Assembly (NCBI RefSeq): GCF_051401765.1
Contig: NW_027480423.1
Coordinates: 3,038,001-3,102,000, forward strand
Direction: 5' to 3'
Source: Calliopsis andreniformis
Taxonomy: Eukaryota; Arthropoda; Insecta; Hymenoptera; Andrenidae
DNA: 64,000 nucleotides
The position numbers were made by a program, and so were the translations under genes. The notes beneath the pieces were generated by a model. It was not told where the DNA came from. It did no database searches and saw nothing but the letters and a program-made list of their open reading frames with translations. Within the stretch, counting starts at the first letter, position 1, and the number at the start of each line of letters is the position of its first letter. Positions 25,237 through 38,890 of this stretch are shown in pieces.

Positions 25237-26123
25237 AGGCTTCACTCTACGGTGTTGTTCCACCAGATCGAATAGATAGGGCCTAAGAAGTGGACGCCAG
25301 AAGAATAAAATACAATATAAATATAACAGTTTTTCCATTGTATAAAGCGAATAATAGCAACCAGTGTTAATGTTATGGTCATTTCTACGTTCCGGGCAAG
25401 CTAGGCTTCACTCTAGGGCGTTTCTCCACCAGATCAAACAGTTAGGGCCTTAGAAGTCAACGCCCGAACCATAAAATACAAAAAAAATACATCAGTGTTT
25501 CCATCATATAACAGGAATAATTGCAACCAGTTTGAAAGTGATGGTCATTTCTCCTTTCCGGGCAACCTAGGCTTCACTCTAGGGCGTTGCTCCACTAGAT
25601 CGAATAGCTAGGGCCTTAGAAGTCAACGCCAGAAGCATAAAATACAATATAAATACAACAGCTTTTCCATCGTATAAAACGAATAATTGCAACCAGTGTG
25701 AAAGTAATGGTCATTCCTACGTTCCGAGCACCCTAGGCGTCACTCTAGGGCGTTGCTCCACCACATCTAATAGCTACGGCCTTAGATGTCAACGCCAGAG
25801 GCATAAAATACAAGATAAATAGAACAGTTTTTCCATCGTATAAAACGAATAATTGCTGCCAGTGTGAAAGTTATGGTCATTTCTACTTGCCGGGCAACCT
25901 AGGCTTCACCCTAGGGCGTTGTTCCGCCTGATGGAATAGTTAGGCCTAATAAGTCAACCCCAGAAGCATAAAATGAGATATAAATACAACAGCGTTTCCA
26001 TCGTATAAAACGAATAATTGCAACCAGTTTGAAAGTGATGGTCATTTCTACGTACCGGGCAACCTAGCCTTCACTCTAGGGCGATGCTCCACCAGATCAA
26101 ACAGTTAGGGCCTTAGAAGTCAA

Positions 26124-26250
26124 CGCCCGAACCATAAAATACAAAAAAAATACATCAGTGTTTCCATCATATAACAGGAATAATTGCAACCAGTTTGAAA
26201 GTGATGGTCATTTCTCCTTTCCGGGCAACCTAGGCTTCACTCTAGGGCGT
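26124..26250 (+). repeat. Conversion-like patch copied from four monomers upstream
   Basis: This stretch (CCGAACCATAAAATAC, an A-run, CATCAGTGTTTCC, TTTCTCCTTTCCGGG) equals 25,461-25,590. At the equivalent place in unit II (about 38,235-38,345) and in the block at 42.7 kb the sequence is a different monomer type (AAATAATAGAACAG, TAAAATTTATGGTCAATTC). The sequence matches the other copies on both sides. The pattern fits a short conversion tract. Confidence 0.65.
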
Positions 26251-27238
26251 TGTTCCACCAGATCGAATAGTTCGGGCCTAAGAAGTGAACGCCAGAAGAA
26301 TAAAATACAATATAAATATAACAGTTTTTCCATCGTAACAAACGAATAATAGCAACCAGTGTGAAAGTTGTGGTCATTTCTACGTTCAGGGCAACCTAGG
26401 TTTCACTCTAGGGCGTCGCTACACCAGATGAAACAGTTAGGGCCTTAGGAGCCAACGCCCGAAGCATAAAATACAGAATAAATAGAACAGTTTTTCCATT
26501 TTATAAAACGAATAATTGCTACCAGTGTGAAAGTTATGGTCATTTCTACTTTCCGGGCAACCTAGGCTTCACCCTAGGGCGTTGCTCCAACAGATTGAAT
26601 AGTTAGGGTCTTAGAAGTCAACGCCCGAAGCATAAAATACAAGGTAAATAGAACAGTTTTTCCATCATATAAAACGAATAATTGCTACCAGTGTAAAAGT
26701 TATGGTCAACTCTACGTTCCGGGCAACCTAGGCTTCACCCTAGGGCGTTGTTCCACCAGATCGAATAGTTCGGGCCTAAGAAGTGAACGCCAGAAGAATA
26801 AAATACAATATAGATATAACAGTTTTTCCATCGTAAAAAACTAAGAATAGCAACCAGTGTGAAAGTTGTGGTCATTTCTACGTTCCGGGCAACCTAGGTT
26901 TCACTCTAGGGCGTCGCTCCACCAGATGAAACAGTTAGGGCCTTAGGAGCCAACGCCCGAAGCATAAAATACAGAATAAATAGAACAGTTTTTCCATTTT
27001 ATAAAACGAATAATTGCTACCTGTGTGAAAGTTATGGTCATTTCTACTTTCCGGGCAACCTAGGCTTCACCCTAGGGCGTTGCTCCAACAGATTGAATAG
27101 TTAGGGTCTTAGAAGTCAACGCCCGAAGCATAAAATACAAGGTAAATAGAACAGTTTTTCCATCATATAAAACGAATAATTGCTACCAGTGTAAAAGTTA
27201 TGGTCAACTCTACGTTCCGGGCAACCTAGGCTTCACCC
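26243..27238 (+). repeat. 498-bp (3-monomer) tandem duplication
   Basis: The marker TTCGGGCCTAAGAAGTGAAC lies at 26,271 and 26,769, 498 bp apart, with long matching sequence around it. The same duplication is present at 42,850 and 43,348. Unit II lacks it near 38,580, where it joins directly to the later part. Confidence 0.8.
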
Positions 27239-28469
27239 TAGGCCGTTGTTCCACCAGATCGAATAGTTAGGGCCTAAGAAGTGAACGCCAGAAGCATAAA
27301 ATAAGATATAAATACAACAGGTTTTCCATCATATAAAACGAATAATTGCTACCAGTGTAAAAGTTATGGTCAACTCTACGTTCCGAGCAACCTAGGCTTC
27401 ACTCTAGGGCGCTGCTGCACCAGATCGAATAGTTAGGTCCTTAGAAGTCAACGCCAGAAGCATAAAATACAATATAAACACAACAGTTTTTCCGTCTTAT
27501 AACAGGAATAATTGCAACCAGTGTGAATGTAATGGTCATTTCTATGTTCCGGTCAACCTAGGGTTCACTCTAGAGCGTTGCTCCAACAGATTGAATAGTT
27601 ACGGCCTTAAACGTCAATGCCCGAAGCATAAAAAGCAATAAAAATACAACAGTTTTTCCGTCATATAACGGGGATAATTGCAAACAGTTTGAAAGTAATG
27701 GTCATTTCTACGTTCCGGGCAACCTAGGCTTCACTCTACGGCGTTGTTCCACCAGATCGAATAGTTAGGGCTTAAGAAGTCAACACCAGAAGAATAAAAT
27801 ACAAAATAAATACAACAGCCTTTACACCGTATAAAACGAATAATTGCAAACTGTGTGAAGGTTATGGTCATATCTACGTTCCGGGCAACCTAGGCTACAC
27901 TGTAGGGCGTTGCTCCACCAGATCGAAATGTTAGGGCCTAAGAAGTCAACGCCCGAAGCATAAAATACGATATAAATACAACAGCATTTCCATCGTATTA
28001 AATGAATAATTGCAAACAGTGTGAATGTAATGGTCATTTCTACGTTCCGGTCAACCTAGGGTTCACTCTAGAGCGTTGCTCCAACAGATTGAATAGTTAC
28101 GGCCTTAAACGTCAATGCCCGAAGCATAAAAAGCAATAAAAATACAACAGTTTTTCCGTCATATAACGGGGATAATTGCAAACAGTTTGAAAGTGATGGT
28201 CATTTCTACGTAGCGGGCAACCTATGCTTCACTCGTGGGCGTTGGGCCGCCAGATCCAATAGTTAGGGCCTTAGAAGTCAACGCCCGAAGCATAAAATAC
28301 AGAATAGATAGAACAGTTTTTCCATCGTATAAAAGGAATAATTGCTACCAGTGTAAAAGTTATGGTCATTTCTACTTTCCGGGCAACCTAGGCTTCACCC
28401 TAGGACGTTGCTCCTACAGATTGAATAGTTAGGGCCTTAGAAGTCAATGCCCGAAGCATAAAATACAAT

Positions 28470-28515
28470 ATAAATACAACAGTTTTTCCATCATATAACA
28501 GGAATAATTGCAACC
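28470..28515. other. Clean one-monomer deletion junction in unit II
   Basis: The sequence runs from ACAGTTTTTCCATCATATAA straight into CAGGAATAATTGCAACCCG. In the 9,958-bp blocks these two parts are 166 bp apart (about 13,880-13,895 and 14,055-14,075). The shared TTTCCATCATATAA is present at both breakpoints, so the loss is in exact monomer register. Confidence 0.8.
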
Positions 28516-30008
28516 CGTGTAAGTTATGGTCATTTCTACTTTCCGGGCAACCTAGGCTTCACCCTAGGGCGTTGTTCCACATGATGGAATAGATAGGGCC
28601 TAAGAAGTCAACGCCAGAAGCATAAAATACGATATAGATACAACAGCTTTTCCATCGTATAAAACGAATTATTGCTACCAGTGTGAAAGTTATGGTCATT
28701 TCTACTTTCCCGCCAACCTAGGCTATACCCTAGGGCGTTGTTCCACCTGATGGAATAGTTAGGGCCTAAGAAGTCAACGCCAGAAGCATAAAATACGATA
28801 TAAATACAACAGCTTTTCCATCGTATAAAACGAATAATTGCAACCAGTTTGAAAGTGATGGTCATTTCTACGTTCCGGGCAACCTAGGCTTCACTCTAGC
28901 GCGTTGCTCCACCAGATTGAATGGTTAGGGCCTTAGAAGTCAACGTCCGAAGCATAAAATACAAAATAAATAAAATAGTTTTTCCATCGTATAAAACGAG
29001 TAATTGCTACAAGTGTGAAAGTTATGGTCATTTCTACGTTCCGCGCAATCTGGGCTTTACCCTAGGGCGTTGTTCCACCAGATGGAATAGTTAGGGCCTA
29101 AGAAGTCAACGCCAGAAGCATAAAATACGATATAAATAAAACAGTTTTTTCATCGTATAAAACGAATAATTGCTACCAGTGTGAAAGTTATGGTCATTTC
29201 TACGTACCGGGCAACCTAGGCTCCACTCAAGGGCGTTGCTCCACCAAATCGAATAGCTACGGCCTTAGAAGTCAACGACAGAAGCAAAAAATACGATATA
29301 AATACAACAGCTTTTCCATCGTATAAAAGGAATAATTGCAAACAGTGTGAAAGAAATGGTCATTTCTACGACCCGGGAAACCGAGGCTTCACTCTACGGC
29401 GTTGTTCCACCACATCTAATAGCTACGGCCTAAGAAGTCAACGCCAGAAGCATAAAATACGATATAAATACAACAGCTTTTCCATCGTATAAAACGAATA
29501 ATTGCAACCAGTTTGAAAGTGATGGTCATTTCTACGTACCGGGCAACCTAAGCTTCACTCTAGGGCGTTGCTCCACCAGATCAAACAGTTAGGGCCTTAG
29601 AAGTCAACGCCCGAAGCATAAAATACAAAATAAATAGAACAGTTTTTCGATTGTATAAAACGAATAATTGCTACCAGTGTAAAAGTTATGGTCATTTCTA
29701 CGTTCCGGGCAACCTAGGCTTCACCCTAGGGCGTCGTTCCACCAAATCGAATAGTTCGGGCCTAAGGAGTGAACGCCAGAAGGATAAAATACAATATAAA
29801 TATAACAGTTTTTCCATCGTATAAAACGAATAGTAGCAACCAGTGTGAAAGTTATGGTCATTTCTACGTTCCGGGTAACCTAGGTTTCACTCTAGGGCGT
29901 TGCTCCACCAGATCGAATAGTTACGGCCTTAGAAGTCAACGCCAGAAGCATAAAATACGATATAAATACAACAACTTTTCCATCGTATAAAACGAATAAT
30001 TGCAACCA

Positions 30009-31336
30009 GTTTGAAGGTGTTGGTCATTTCTACGTATCGGGCAACCTAGGCTTCACTCTAGTGCGTTGCTCCACCAGACGAAACAGTTAGGGCCTTAGAA
30101 GTCAACGCCCGAAGCATAAAATACAAAATAAATAGAACAGTTATTCCATTGTATAAAACGCATAATTGCTACCAGTGTAAAAGTTATGGTCATTTCTACG
30201 TTCCGGGCAACCTAGGCTTCACCCTAGGGCGTTGCTCCAACAGATTGAATAGTTAGGGTCTTAGAAGTCAACGCCCGAAGCATGAAATACAAGGTAAATA
30301 GAACAGTTTTTCCATCGTATAAAACGAATAATTGCTACCAGTGTAAAAGTTATGGTCAATTCTACGTTCCGGGCAACCTAGGCTTCACCCTAGGCCGTTG
30401 TTCCACCAGATCGAATAGTTAGGGCCTAAGAAGTGAACGCCAGAAGCATAAAATAAGATATAAATACAACAGGTTTTCCATCATATAAAACGAATAATAG
30501 CAACCAGTATGAAAGTTATGGTCATTTCTACTTTCCGGGCAACCTAGGCTTCACCCTAGGGCGTTGCTCCAACAGATTGAATAGTTAGGGCCTTAGAAGT
30601 CATTGCCCGAAGCATAAAATGCAATAAAAATACAACAGTTTTTCCATCGTATAACAGGATTAATTGCAACCAGTTTGAAAGTGATGGTCATTTCTACGTT
30701 CCGGGCAACCTAGGCTTCACTCTAGGGCGTTGCTCCACCAGATCGAATAGTTAGGGCCTAAGAAGTGAACGCCAGAAGCATAAAATACAATATAAATACA
30801 ACAGCTTTTCCATCGTATAAAACGAATAATTGCAACCAGTGTGAAAGTAATGGTCATTCCTACGTTCCGAGCACCCTAGGCGTCACTCTAGGGCGTTGCT
30901 CCACCACATCTAATAGCTACGGCCTTAGATGTCAACGCCAGACGCATAAAATACAATATAAATACAACAGCTTTACCATCGTATAAAACGAATAATTGCA
31001 ACCAATGTGAAAGTTATGGTCATTTCTACATTCCGAGCAACCTAGGCTTCACCCTAGGGCGTTGCTTCACCAGATCGAATAGTAAGGTCCTTAGAAGACA
31101 ACGCCAGAAGCCTAAAATACGATATAAATACAACAGCTTTTCCATCGTATAAAAGGAATAATTGCAAACAGTGTGAAAGTAATGGTCATTTCTACGTTCC
31201 GGGCAACCTAGGCTTCACCCAAATGCGTTGCTCCAACAGATTGAATAGTTAGGGCCTAAGAAGTGAACGCCAGAAGCATAAAATACAATATAAATACAAC
31301 AGTTTTTCCATCATATAAAACGAATAATTGCAACCA
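30009..31336 (+). repeat. Single 8-monomer segment in unit II with mixed diagnostic bases
   Basis: It corresponds to the tandem pair at 15,573-18,228 but is present once. The left part carries first-unit bases (TACCAGTGTAAAAG, GTTCCGGGCAAC at about 30,336-30,376). From about 30,419 on it carries second-unit bases (AGTTAGGGCC, TATAACAGGATTAA, CCACCAGATCG, CAACAGCTTTTCC, AGTAAGGTCC). It is either a crossover product or the ancestral single copy. Confidence 0.75.
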
Positions 31337-34247
31337 GTATGAAAGGTATGGTCATTTCTACTTTCCGGGCAACCTAGGCTTCACCCTAGGGCGCTGCTCC
31401 AACAGATTGTATAGTTAGGGCCTTAGAAGTCAATGCCCGAAGCATATAATGCAATAAAAATACAACAGTATTTCCATCATATAACAGGAATAATTGCAAC
31501 CAATTTGAAAGTGCTGGTCATTTATACGTACCGGGCAACCTACGCTTCACTCGAGGGTGTTGCTCCACCAGATCGAATAGTTAGGGCCTAAGAAGCAAAC
31601 GCCCGAAGCATTAAATACAAAATAAATAGAACAGTTTTTCCATTGTATAAAACGAATAATTGCTACCAGTGTAAAAGTTATGGTCATTTCTACGTTCCGG
31701 GCAACCTAGGCTTCACCCTAGGCCGCTGTTCCACCAGATCGAATAGTTAGGGCCTAAGAAGTGCACGCCAGAAGCATAAAATACAATATAAATACAACAG
31801 TTTTTCCATCATATAAAACGAATAATTGCAACCAGTATGAAAGTTATGGTCATTTCTACGTTCCGAGCACCCTAGGCGTCACTCTAGGGCGTTGCTCCAC
31901 CAGATCGAATAGTTACGGCCTTAGAAGTCAACGCCAGAAGCATAAAATGCGATATAAATACAACAGCTTTTCCATCGTATAAGACGAATAATTGCTACCA
32001 GTGTGAAAGTTATGGTCATTTCTACTATCCGGGCAACCTACGCCTCAGCCTAGGGCGTTGTTCCTCCTGATGGAATAGTTAGGGCCCAAGAAGTCAACGC
32101 CAGAAACATAAAATACGATATAAATAGAACAGCTTTTCCATCGTATAAAACGAATAATTGCAACCAGTTTGAAAGTGATGGTCATTTCTACGTACCGGGC
32201 AACCTAGGCTTCACTATAGGGCGTTGCTCCACCAGGTCAAACAGTTAGGGCCTTAGAAGCCAACGCCCGAAGAGTTAAATACAAAATAAATAGAAGAGTT
32301 TTTCCATTGGATAAAACGAATAATTGCTACCTGTGTAAAAGTTAGTGTCATTTCTACGTTCCGGGCGACCTAGGCTTCACCCTAGGCCGTTGTTCCACCA
32401 GATCGAATAGTTAGAGCCTAAGAAGTGAACGCCAGAAGCATAAAATACAATATAAATACAACAGTTTTTCCATCATATAAAACGAATAATTGCAACCAGT
32501 ATGAATGTTATGGTCATTTCTACTTTCCGGGCAACCTAGGCTTCACCCTAGGGCGCTGCTCCAACAGATTGTATAGTTAGGGCCTTAGAAGTCAATGCCC
32601 GAAGCATAAAATGCAATAAAAATACAACAGTTTTTCCATCATATAACAGGAATAATTGCAACCAATTTGAAAGTGATGGTCATTTATACGTACCGGGCAA
32701 CCTAGGCATCACTCGAGGGCGTTGCTCAACCAGATCGAATAGTTAGGGCCTTAGAAGTCAACGCCCGAAGCATAAAATACAGAATAAATAGAACAGTTTT
32801 TCCATTGTATAAAACGAATAATTGCTACCAGTGTGAAAGTTATGGTCATTTCTACTTTCCGGGCAACCTAGGCTTCACCCTAGGGCGTTGCTCCAACAGA
32901 TTGAATAGTTAGGGTCTTAGAAGTCAACGCCCGAAGCATAAAATACAAGGTAAATAGAACAGTTTTTCCATCATATAAAACGAATAATTGCTACCAGTGT
33001 AAAAGTTATGGTCAACTCTACGTTCCGGGCAACCTAGGCTTCACCCTAGGCCGTTGTTCCACCAGATCGAATAGTTAGGGCCTAAGAAGTGAACGCCAGA
33101 AGCATAAAATAAGATATAAATACAACAGGTTTTCCATCATATAAAACGAATAATTGCAACCAGTATGAAAGTTATGGTCATTTCCATTTTCCGGGCAACC
33201 TAGGCTTCACCCTAGGGCGTTGCTCCAACAGATTGAATATTTAGGGCCTTAGAAGTCAATGCCCGAAGCATAAAATGCAATAAAAATACAACAGTTTTTC
33301 CATCGTATAACAGGATTAATTGCAACCAGTTTGAAAGTGATGGTCATTTCTACGTTCCGGGCAACCTAGGCTTCACTATAGGGCGTTGCTCCACCAGATC
33401 GAATAGTTAGGGCCTAAGAAGTGAACGCCAGAAGCATAAAATACAATATAAATGCAACAGTTTTTCCATCGTATAAAACGAATAATTGCAACCAGTGTGA
33501 AAGTAATGGTCATTTCTACGTTCCGAGCACCCTAGGCGTCACTCTAGGGCCTTGCTCCACCACATCTAATAGCTACGGCCTTAGAAGTCAACGCCAGAGG
33601 CATAAAATACAGTATAAATACAACAGCATTTCCATCGTATAAAACGAATGATTGCAACCAGTGTGAAAGTAATGGTCATTTCTACATTCCGAGCAACCTA
33701 GGCTTCACTCTAGGGCGCTGCTGCACCAGATCGAATAGTTAGGTCGTTAGATGTCAACGCCAGAAGCATAAAATACGATATAAATACAACAGCTTTTCCA
33801 TTGTATAAAAGGAATAATTGCAAACAGTGTGAAAGTAATGGTCATTTCTACGTTCCGGGCAACCTAGGCTTCACTCTACGGTGTTGTTCCACCAGATCGA
33901 ATAGTTAGGGCCTAAGAAGTGAACGCCCGAAGCATTAAATTCAAACAAATAGAACAGTTTTTCCATTGTATAAAACGAATAATTGCTACCAGTGTAAAAG
34001 TTATGGTCATTTCTACGTTCCGGGCAACCTAGGTTTCACTCCAGGGCGTTGCTCCTCCAGATCGAATAGTTACGGCCTAAGAAGTCAACGCCAGAAGCAT
34101 AAAATACGATGAAGATGCAACAGTTTTTCCATCGTATAAAACGAATAATTGCAACCAGTGTGAAAGTTATGGTCATTTCTACATTCCGAGCAACCTAGGC
34201 TTCACTCTAGGGCGTTGCTCCGCCAGATCGAATAGTTACGTCCTTAG

Positions 34248-35073
34248 AAGTCAACGCCAGAAGCATAAAATACGATATAAATACAACAGTTTTCCATCGT
34301 ATAAAAGGAATAATTGCAAACAGTGTGAAAGTAATGGTCATTTCTACGTTCCGGGCAACCTAGGCTTCACTCTACGGCGTTGTTCCACCAGATCGAATAG
34401 TTAGGGCCTAAGAAGTCAACGCTAGAAGCATAAAATACAATATAAATATAACAGTTTTTCCATCTTATAAAACGAATAATAGCAACCAGTGTGAAAGTTA
34501 TGGTCATTTCCAAGTTCCGGGCAACCTAGGCTTCACTCTAGGGCGTTGCTCCACCAGATCATGCAGTTAGGGCCTTAGAAGCCAACGCCCGAAGCATAAA
34601 ACACAAAATAAATAGAACGGTTTTTCCATTGTATAAAACGAATAATTGCTACCAGTGTAAAAGTTATGGTCATTCCTACGTTCCGGGCTGCCTAGGCTTC
34701 ACACTAGGGCGTTGCTCCACCAGTTCAAACAGTTAGGGCCTTAGAAGTCAACGCCCGAAGCATTAAATTCAAAATAAATAGAACAGCTTTTCCATTGTAT
34801 AAAACGAATAATTGCTAGCAGTGTAAAATTTATTGTCATTTCTACGTTCCGGGCAACCTAGGTTTCACTCCAGCGCCTTGCTCCTCCAGATCGAATAGTT
34901 GCGGCCTAAGCAGTCAACGCCAGAAGCATAAAATACGAGAAAGATGCAACAGTTTTTCCATCGTATAAAACGAATAATTGCAACCAGTGTGAAAGTTATG
35001 GTCATTTCTACATTCCGAGCAACCTAGGCCTCACTCTAGGGCGTTGTTCCACCAGATCGAATAGTTAGGGCCT
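34248..35073 (+). repeat. 5-monomer segment reused at 38,891-39,714
   Basis: AAGTCAACGCCAGAAGC followed by the 1-bp-short ACAGTTTTCCATCG, then GATCATGCAGTTAGGGCC and CACTCCAGCGCCTTGC, occur in the same order here, at about 21,141-21,966 (unit I) and again from 38,891. The match stops at GGGCCTTAGATGTCAGCG versus GGGCCTAAGAAGTGAACG. Confidence 0.8.
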
Positions 35074-38000
35074 TAGATGTCAGCGCCCGAAGCATAAAAC
35101 ACAAAATAATAGAACAGTTTTCCAATTGTACAAAACGAATAATTGCTACCAGTGTAAAATTTATGGTCAATTCTACGTTCCGGGCAACCTAGGCTTCACC
35201 CTAGGGCGTTGTTCCACCAGATCGAATAGTTCGGGCCTAAGAAGTGAACGCCAGAAGAATAAAATACAATATAAATATAACAGTTTTTCCATCGTATAAA
35301 ACGAATAATAGCAACCAGTGTGAAAGTTGTGTTCATTTCTACGTTCCGGGCAACCTAGGCTTCACCCTAGGCCGTTGTTCCACCAGATCGAATAGTTAGA
35401 GCCTAAGAAGTGAACGCCAGAAGCATAAAATACAATATAAATACAACAGGTTTTCCATCCTATAAAATGAATAATTGCAACCAGTATGAAAGTTATGGTC
35501 ATTTCTACTTTCCGGGCAACCTAGGCTTCACCCTAGGGCGTTGTTCCTCCTGATGGAATAGTTAGGGCCCAAGAAGTCAACGCCAGAAGCATAAAATACG
35601 ATATAAATAGAACAGCTTTTCCATCGTATAAAACGAATAATTGCAACCAGTTTGAAAGTGAGGGTCATTTCTACGTACCGGGCAACCTAGGCTTCACTAT
35701 AGGGCGTTGCTCCACCAGGTCAAACAGTTAGGGCCTTAGAAGCCAACGCCCGAAGCATTAAATACAAAATAAATAGAACAGTTTTTCCATTGTATAAAAC
35801 GAATAATTGCTACCAGTGTAAAAGTTATGGTCATTTCTACGTTCCGGGCGACCTAGGCTTCACACTAGGCCGTTGTTCCACCAGATCGAATAGTTAGGGC
35901 CTAAGAAGTGAATGCCAGAAGCATAATATACAATATAAATACAACAGTTTTTCCATCATATAAAACGAATAATTGCAACCAGTATGAAAGTTATGGTCAT
36001 TTCTACTTTCCGGGCAACCTAGGCTTCACCCTAGGGCGCTGCTCCAACAGATTGTATAGTAGGGCCTTAGAAGTCAATGCCCGAAGCATAAAACGCAATA
36101 AAAATACAACAGTTTTTCCATCGTATAACAGGATTAATTGCAACCAGTTTGAAAGTGATGGTCATTTCTACGTTCCGGACAACCTAGGCTTCACTCTAGG
36201 GTGTTGCTCCACCAGATCGAATAGTTAGGGCCTTAGAAGTCAACGCCCGAAGCATAAAATACAGAATAAATAGAACAGTTTTTCCATTGCATAAAACGAA
36301 TAATTGCTACCAGTGTGAAAGTTATGGTCATTTCTACTTTCCGGGCAACCTAGGCTTCACCCTAGAGCGTTGCTCCAACAGATTGAATAGTTAGGGTCTT
36401 AGAAGTCAACGCCCGAAGCATAAAATACAAGGTAAATAGAACAGTTTTTCCATCGTATAAAACGAATAATTGCGACCAGTGTAAAAGTTATGGTCAATTC
36501 TACGTTCCGGGCAACCTAGGCTTCACCCTAGGCCGTTGTTCCACCAGATCGAATAGTTAGGGCCTAAGAAGTGAACGCCAGAAGCATAAAATAAGATATA
36601 AATACAACAGGTTTTCCATCATATAAAACGAATAATAGCAACCAGTATGAAAGTTATGGTCATTTCTACTTTCCGGGCAACCTAGGCTTCACCCTAGGGC
36701 GTTGCTCCAACAGATTGAATAGTTAGGGCCTTAGAAGTCAATGCCCGAAGCATAAAATGCAATAAAAATACAACAGTTTTTCCATCGTATAACAGGATTA
36801 ATTGCAACCAGTTTGAAAGTGATGGTCATTTCTACGTTCCGGGCAACCTAGGCTTCACTCTAGGGCGTTGCTCCACCAGATCGAATAGTTAGGGCCTAAG
36901 AAGTGAACGCCAGAAGCATAAAATACAATATAAATGCAACAGTTTTTCCATCGTATAAAACGAATAATTGCAACCAGTGTGAAAGTAATGGTCATTTCTA
37001 CGTTCCGAGCACCCTAGGCGTCACTCTAGGGCGTTGCTCCACCACATCTAATAGCTACGGCCTTAGAAGTCAACGCCAGAGGCATAAAATACAGTATAAA
37101 TACAACAGCTTTTCCATCGTATAAAACGAATGATTGCAACCAGTGTGAAAGTAATGGTCATTTCTACATTCCGGGCAACCTAGGCTTCACTCAAGGGCGC
37201 TGCTGCACCAGATCGAATAGTTAGGTCCTTAGATGTCAACGCCAGAAGCATAAAAAACGATATAAATACAACAGCTTTTCCATTGTATAAAAGGAATAAT
37301 TGCAAACAGTGTGAAAGTAATGGTCATTTCTACGTTCCGGGCAACCTAGGCTTCACTCTACGGTGTTGTTCCACCAGATCGAATAGATAGGGCCTAAGAA
37401 GTGGACGCCAGAAGAATAAAATACAATATAAATATAACAGTTTTTCCATTGTATAAAGCGAATAATAGCAACCAGTGTTAATGTTATGGTCATTTCTACG
37501 TTCCGGGCAAGCTAGGCTTCACTCTAGGGCGTTTCTCCACCAGATCAAACAGTTAGGGCCTTAGAAGTCAACGCCCGAACCATAAAATACAAAAAAAATA
37601 CATCAGTGTTTCCATCATATAACAGGAATAATTGCAACCAGTTTGAAAGTGATGGTCATTTCTCCTTTCCGGGCAACCTAGGCTTCACTCTAGGGCGTTG
37701 CTCCACTAGATCGAATAGCTAGGGCCTTAGAAGTCAACGCCAGAAGCATAAAATACAATATAAATACAACAGCTTTTCCATCGTATAAAACGAATAATTG
37801 CAACCAGTGTGAAAGTAATGGTCATTCCTACGTTCCGAGCACCCTAGGCGTCACTCTAGGGCGTTGCTCCACCACATCTAATAGCTACGGCCTTAGATGT
37901 CAACGCCAGAGGCATAAAATACAAGATAAATAGAACAGTTTTTCCATCGTATAAAACGAATAATTGCTGCCAGTGTGAAAGTTATGGTCATTTCTACTTG

Positions 38001-38890
38001 CCGGGCAACCTAGGCTTCACCCTAGGGCGTTGTTCCGCCTGATGGAATAGTTAGGCCTAATAAGTCAACCCCAGAAGCATAAAATGAGATATAAATACAA
38101 CAGCGTTTCCATCGTATAAAACGAATAATTGCAACCAGTTTGAAAGTGATGGTCATTTCTACGTACCGGGCAACCTAGCCTTCACTCTAGGGCGATGCTC
38201 CACCAGATCAAACAGTTAGGGCCTTAGAAGTCAACGACCGAAGCATAAAATACAAAATAATAGAACAGTTTTCTCATTGTATAAAACGAATAATTGCTAC
38301 CAGTGTAAAATTTATGGTCAATTCTACGTTCCGGGCAACCTAGGCTTCACCCTAGGGCGTTGTTCCACCAGATCGAATAGTTCGGGCCTAAGAAGTGAAC
38401 GCCAGAAGAATAAAATACAATATAAATATAACAGTTTTTCCATCGTAACAAACGAATAATAGCAACCAGTGTGAAAGTTGTGGTCATTTCTACGTTCAGG
38501 GCAACCTAGGTTTCACTCTAGGGCGTCGCTACACCAGATGAAACAGTTAGGGCCTTAGGAGCCAACGCCCGAAGCATAAAATACAAGGTAAATAGAACAG
38601 TTTTTCCATCATATAAAACGAATAATTGCTACCAGTGTAAAAGTTATGGTCAACTCTACGTTCCGGGCAACCTAGGCTTCACCCTAGGCCGTTGTTCCAC
38701 CAGATCGAATAGTTAGGGCCTAAGAAGTGAACGCCAGAAGCATAAAATAAGATATAAATACAACAGGTTTTCCATCATATAAAACGAATAATTGCTACCA
38801 GTGTAAAAGTTATGGTCAACTCTACGTTCCGAGCAACCTAGGCTTCACTCTAGGGCGCTGCTGCACCAGATCGAATAGTTAGGTCCTTAG

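Larger units (their letters stand above)
12843..27443 (+). repeat. 14.6-kb higher-order unit I (~88 monomers)
   Basis: Homology to the following unit starts at about 12,843 / 27,444 (offset 14,601 bp), immediately after the diverged monomer. Unit I ends at about 27,443, where unit II begins, so the two are directly tandem. It overlaps copy 2 of the 9,958-bp block and adds about 19,739-27,443. Compared with unit II it has extra segments of 1 monomer (near 13.9-14.05 kb), 8 monomers (15,573-18,228 pair), 6 monomers (about 23.4-25.2 kb) and 4 monomers (about 26.5-27.1 kb). Confidence 0.88.
27444..38890 (+). repeat. 14.6-kb-type unit II, shortened to ~11.4 kb (~69 monomers)
   Basis: Offsets to unit I step down in monomer multiples: 14,601, then 14,435 (-166), 13,107 (-1,328), 12,111 (-996) and 11,446 (-665). 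Between the steps the match is near-perfect; for example, a rare CGAAGAGTTAAATAC near 32,270 reads CGAAGAATTAAATAC in the other copies. The unit ends at about 38,890, where the sequence jumps to a segment matching about 34,248. Confidence 0.87.
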
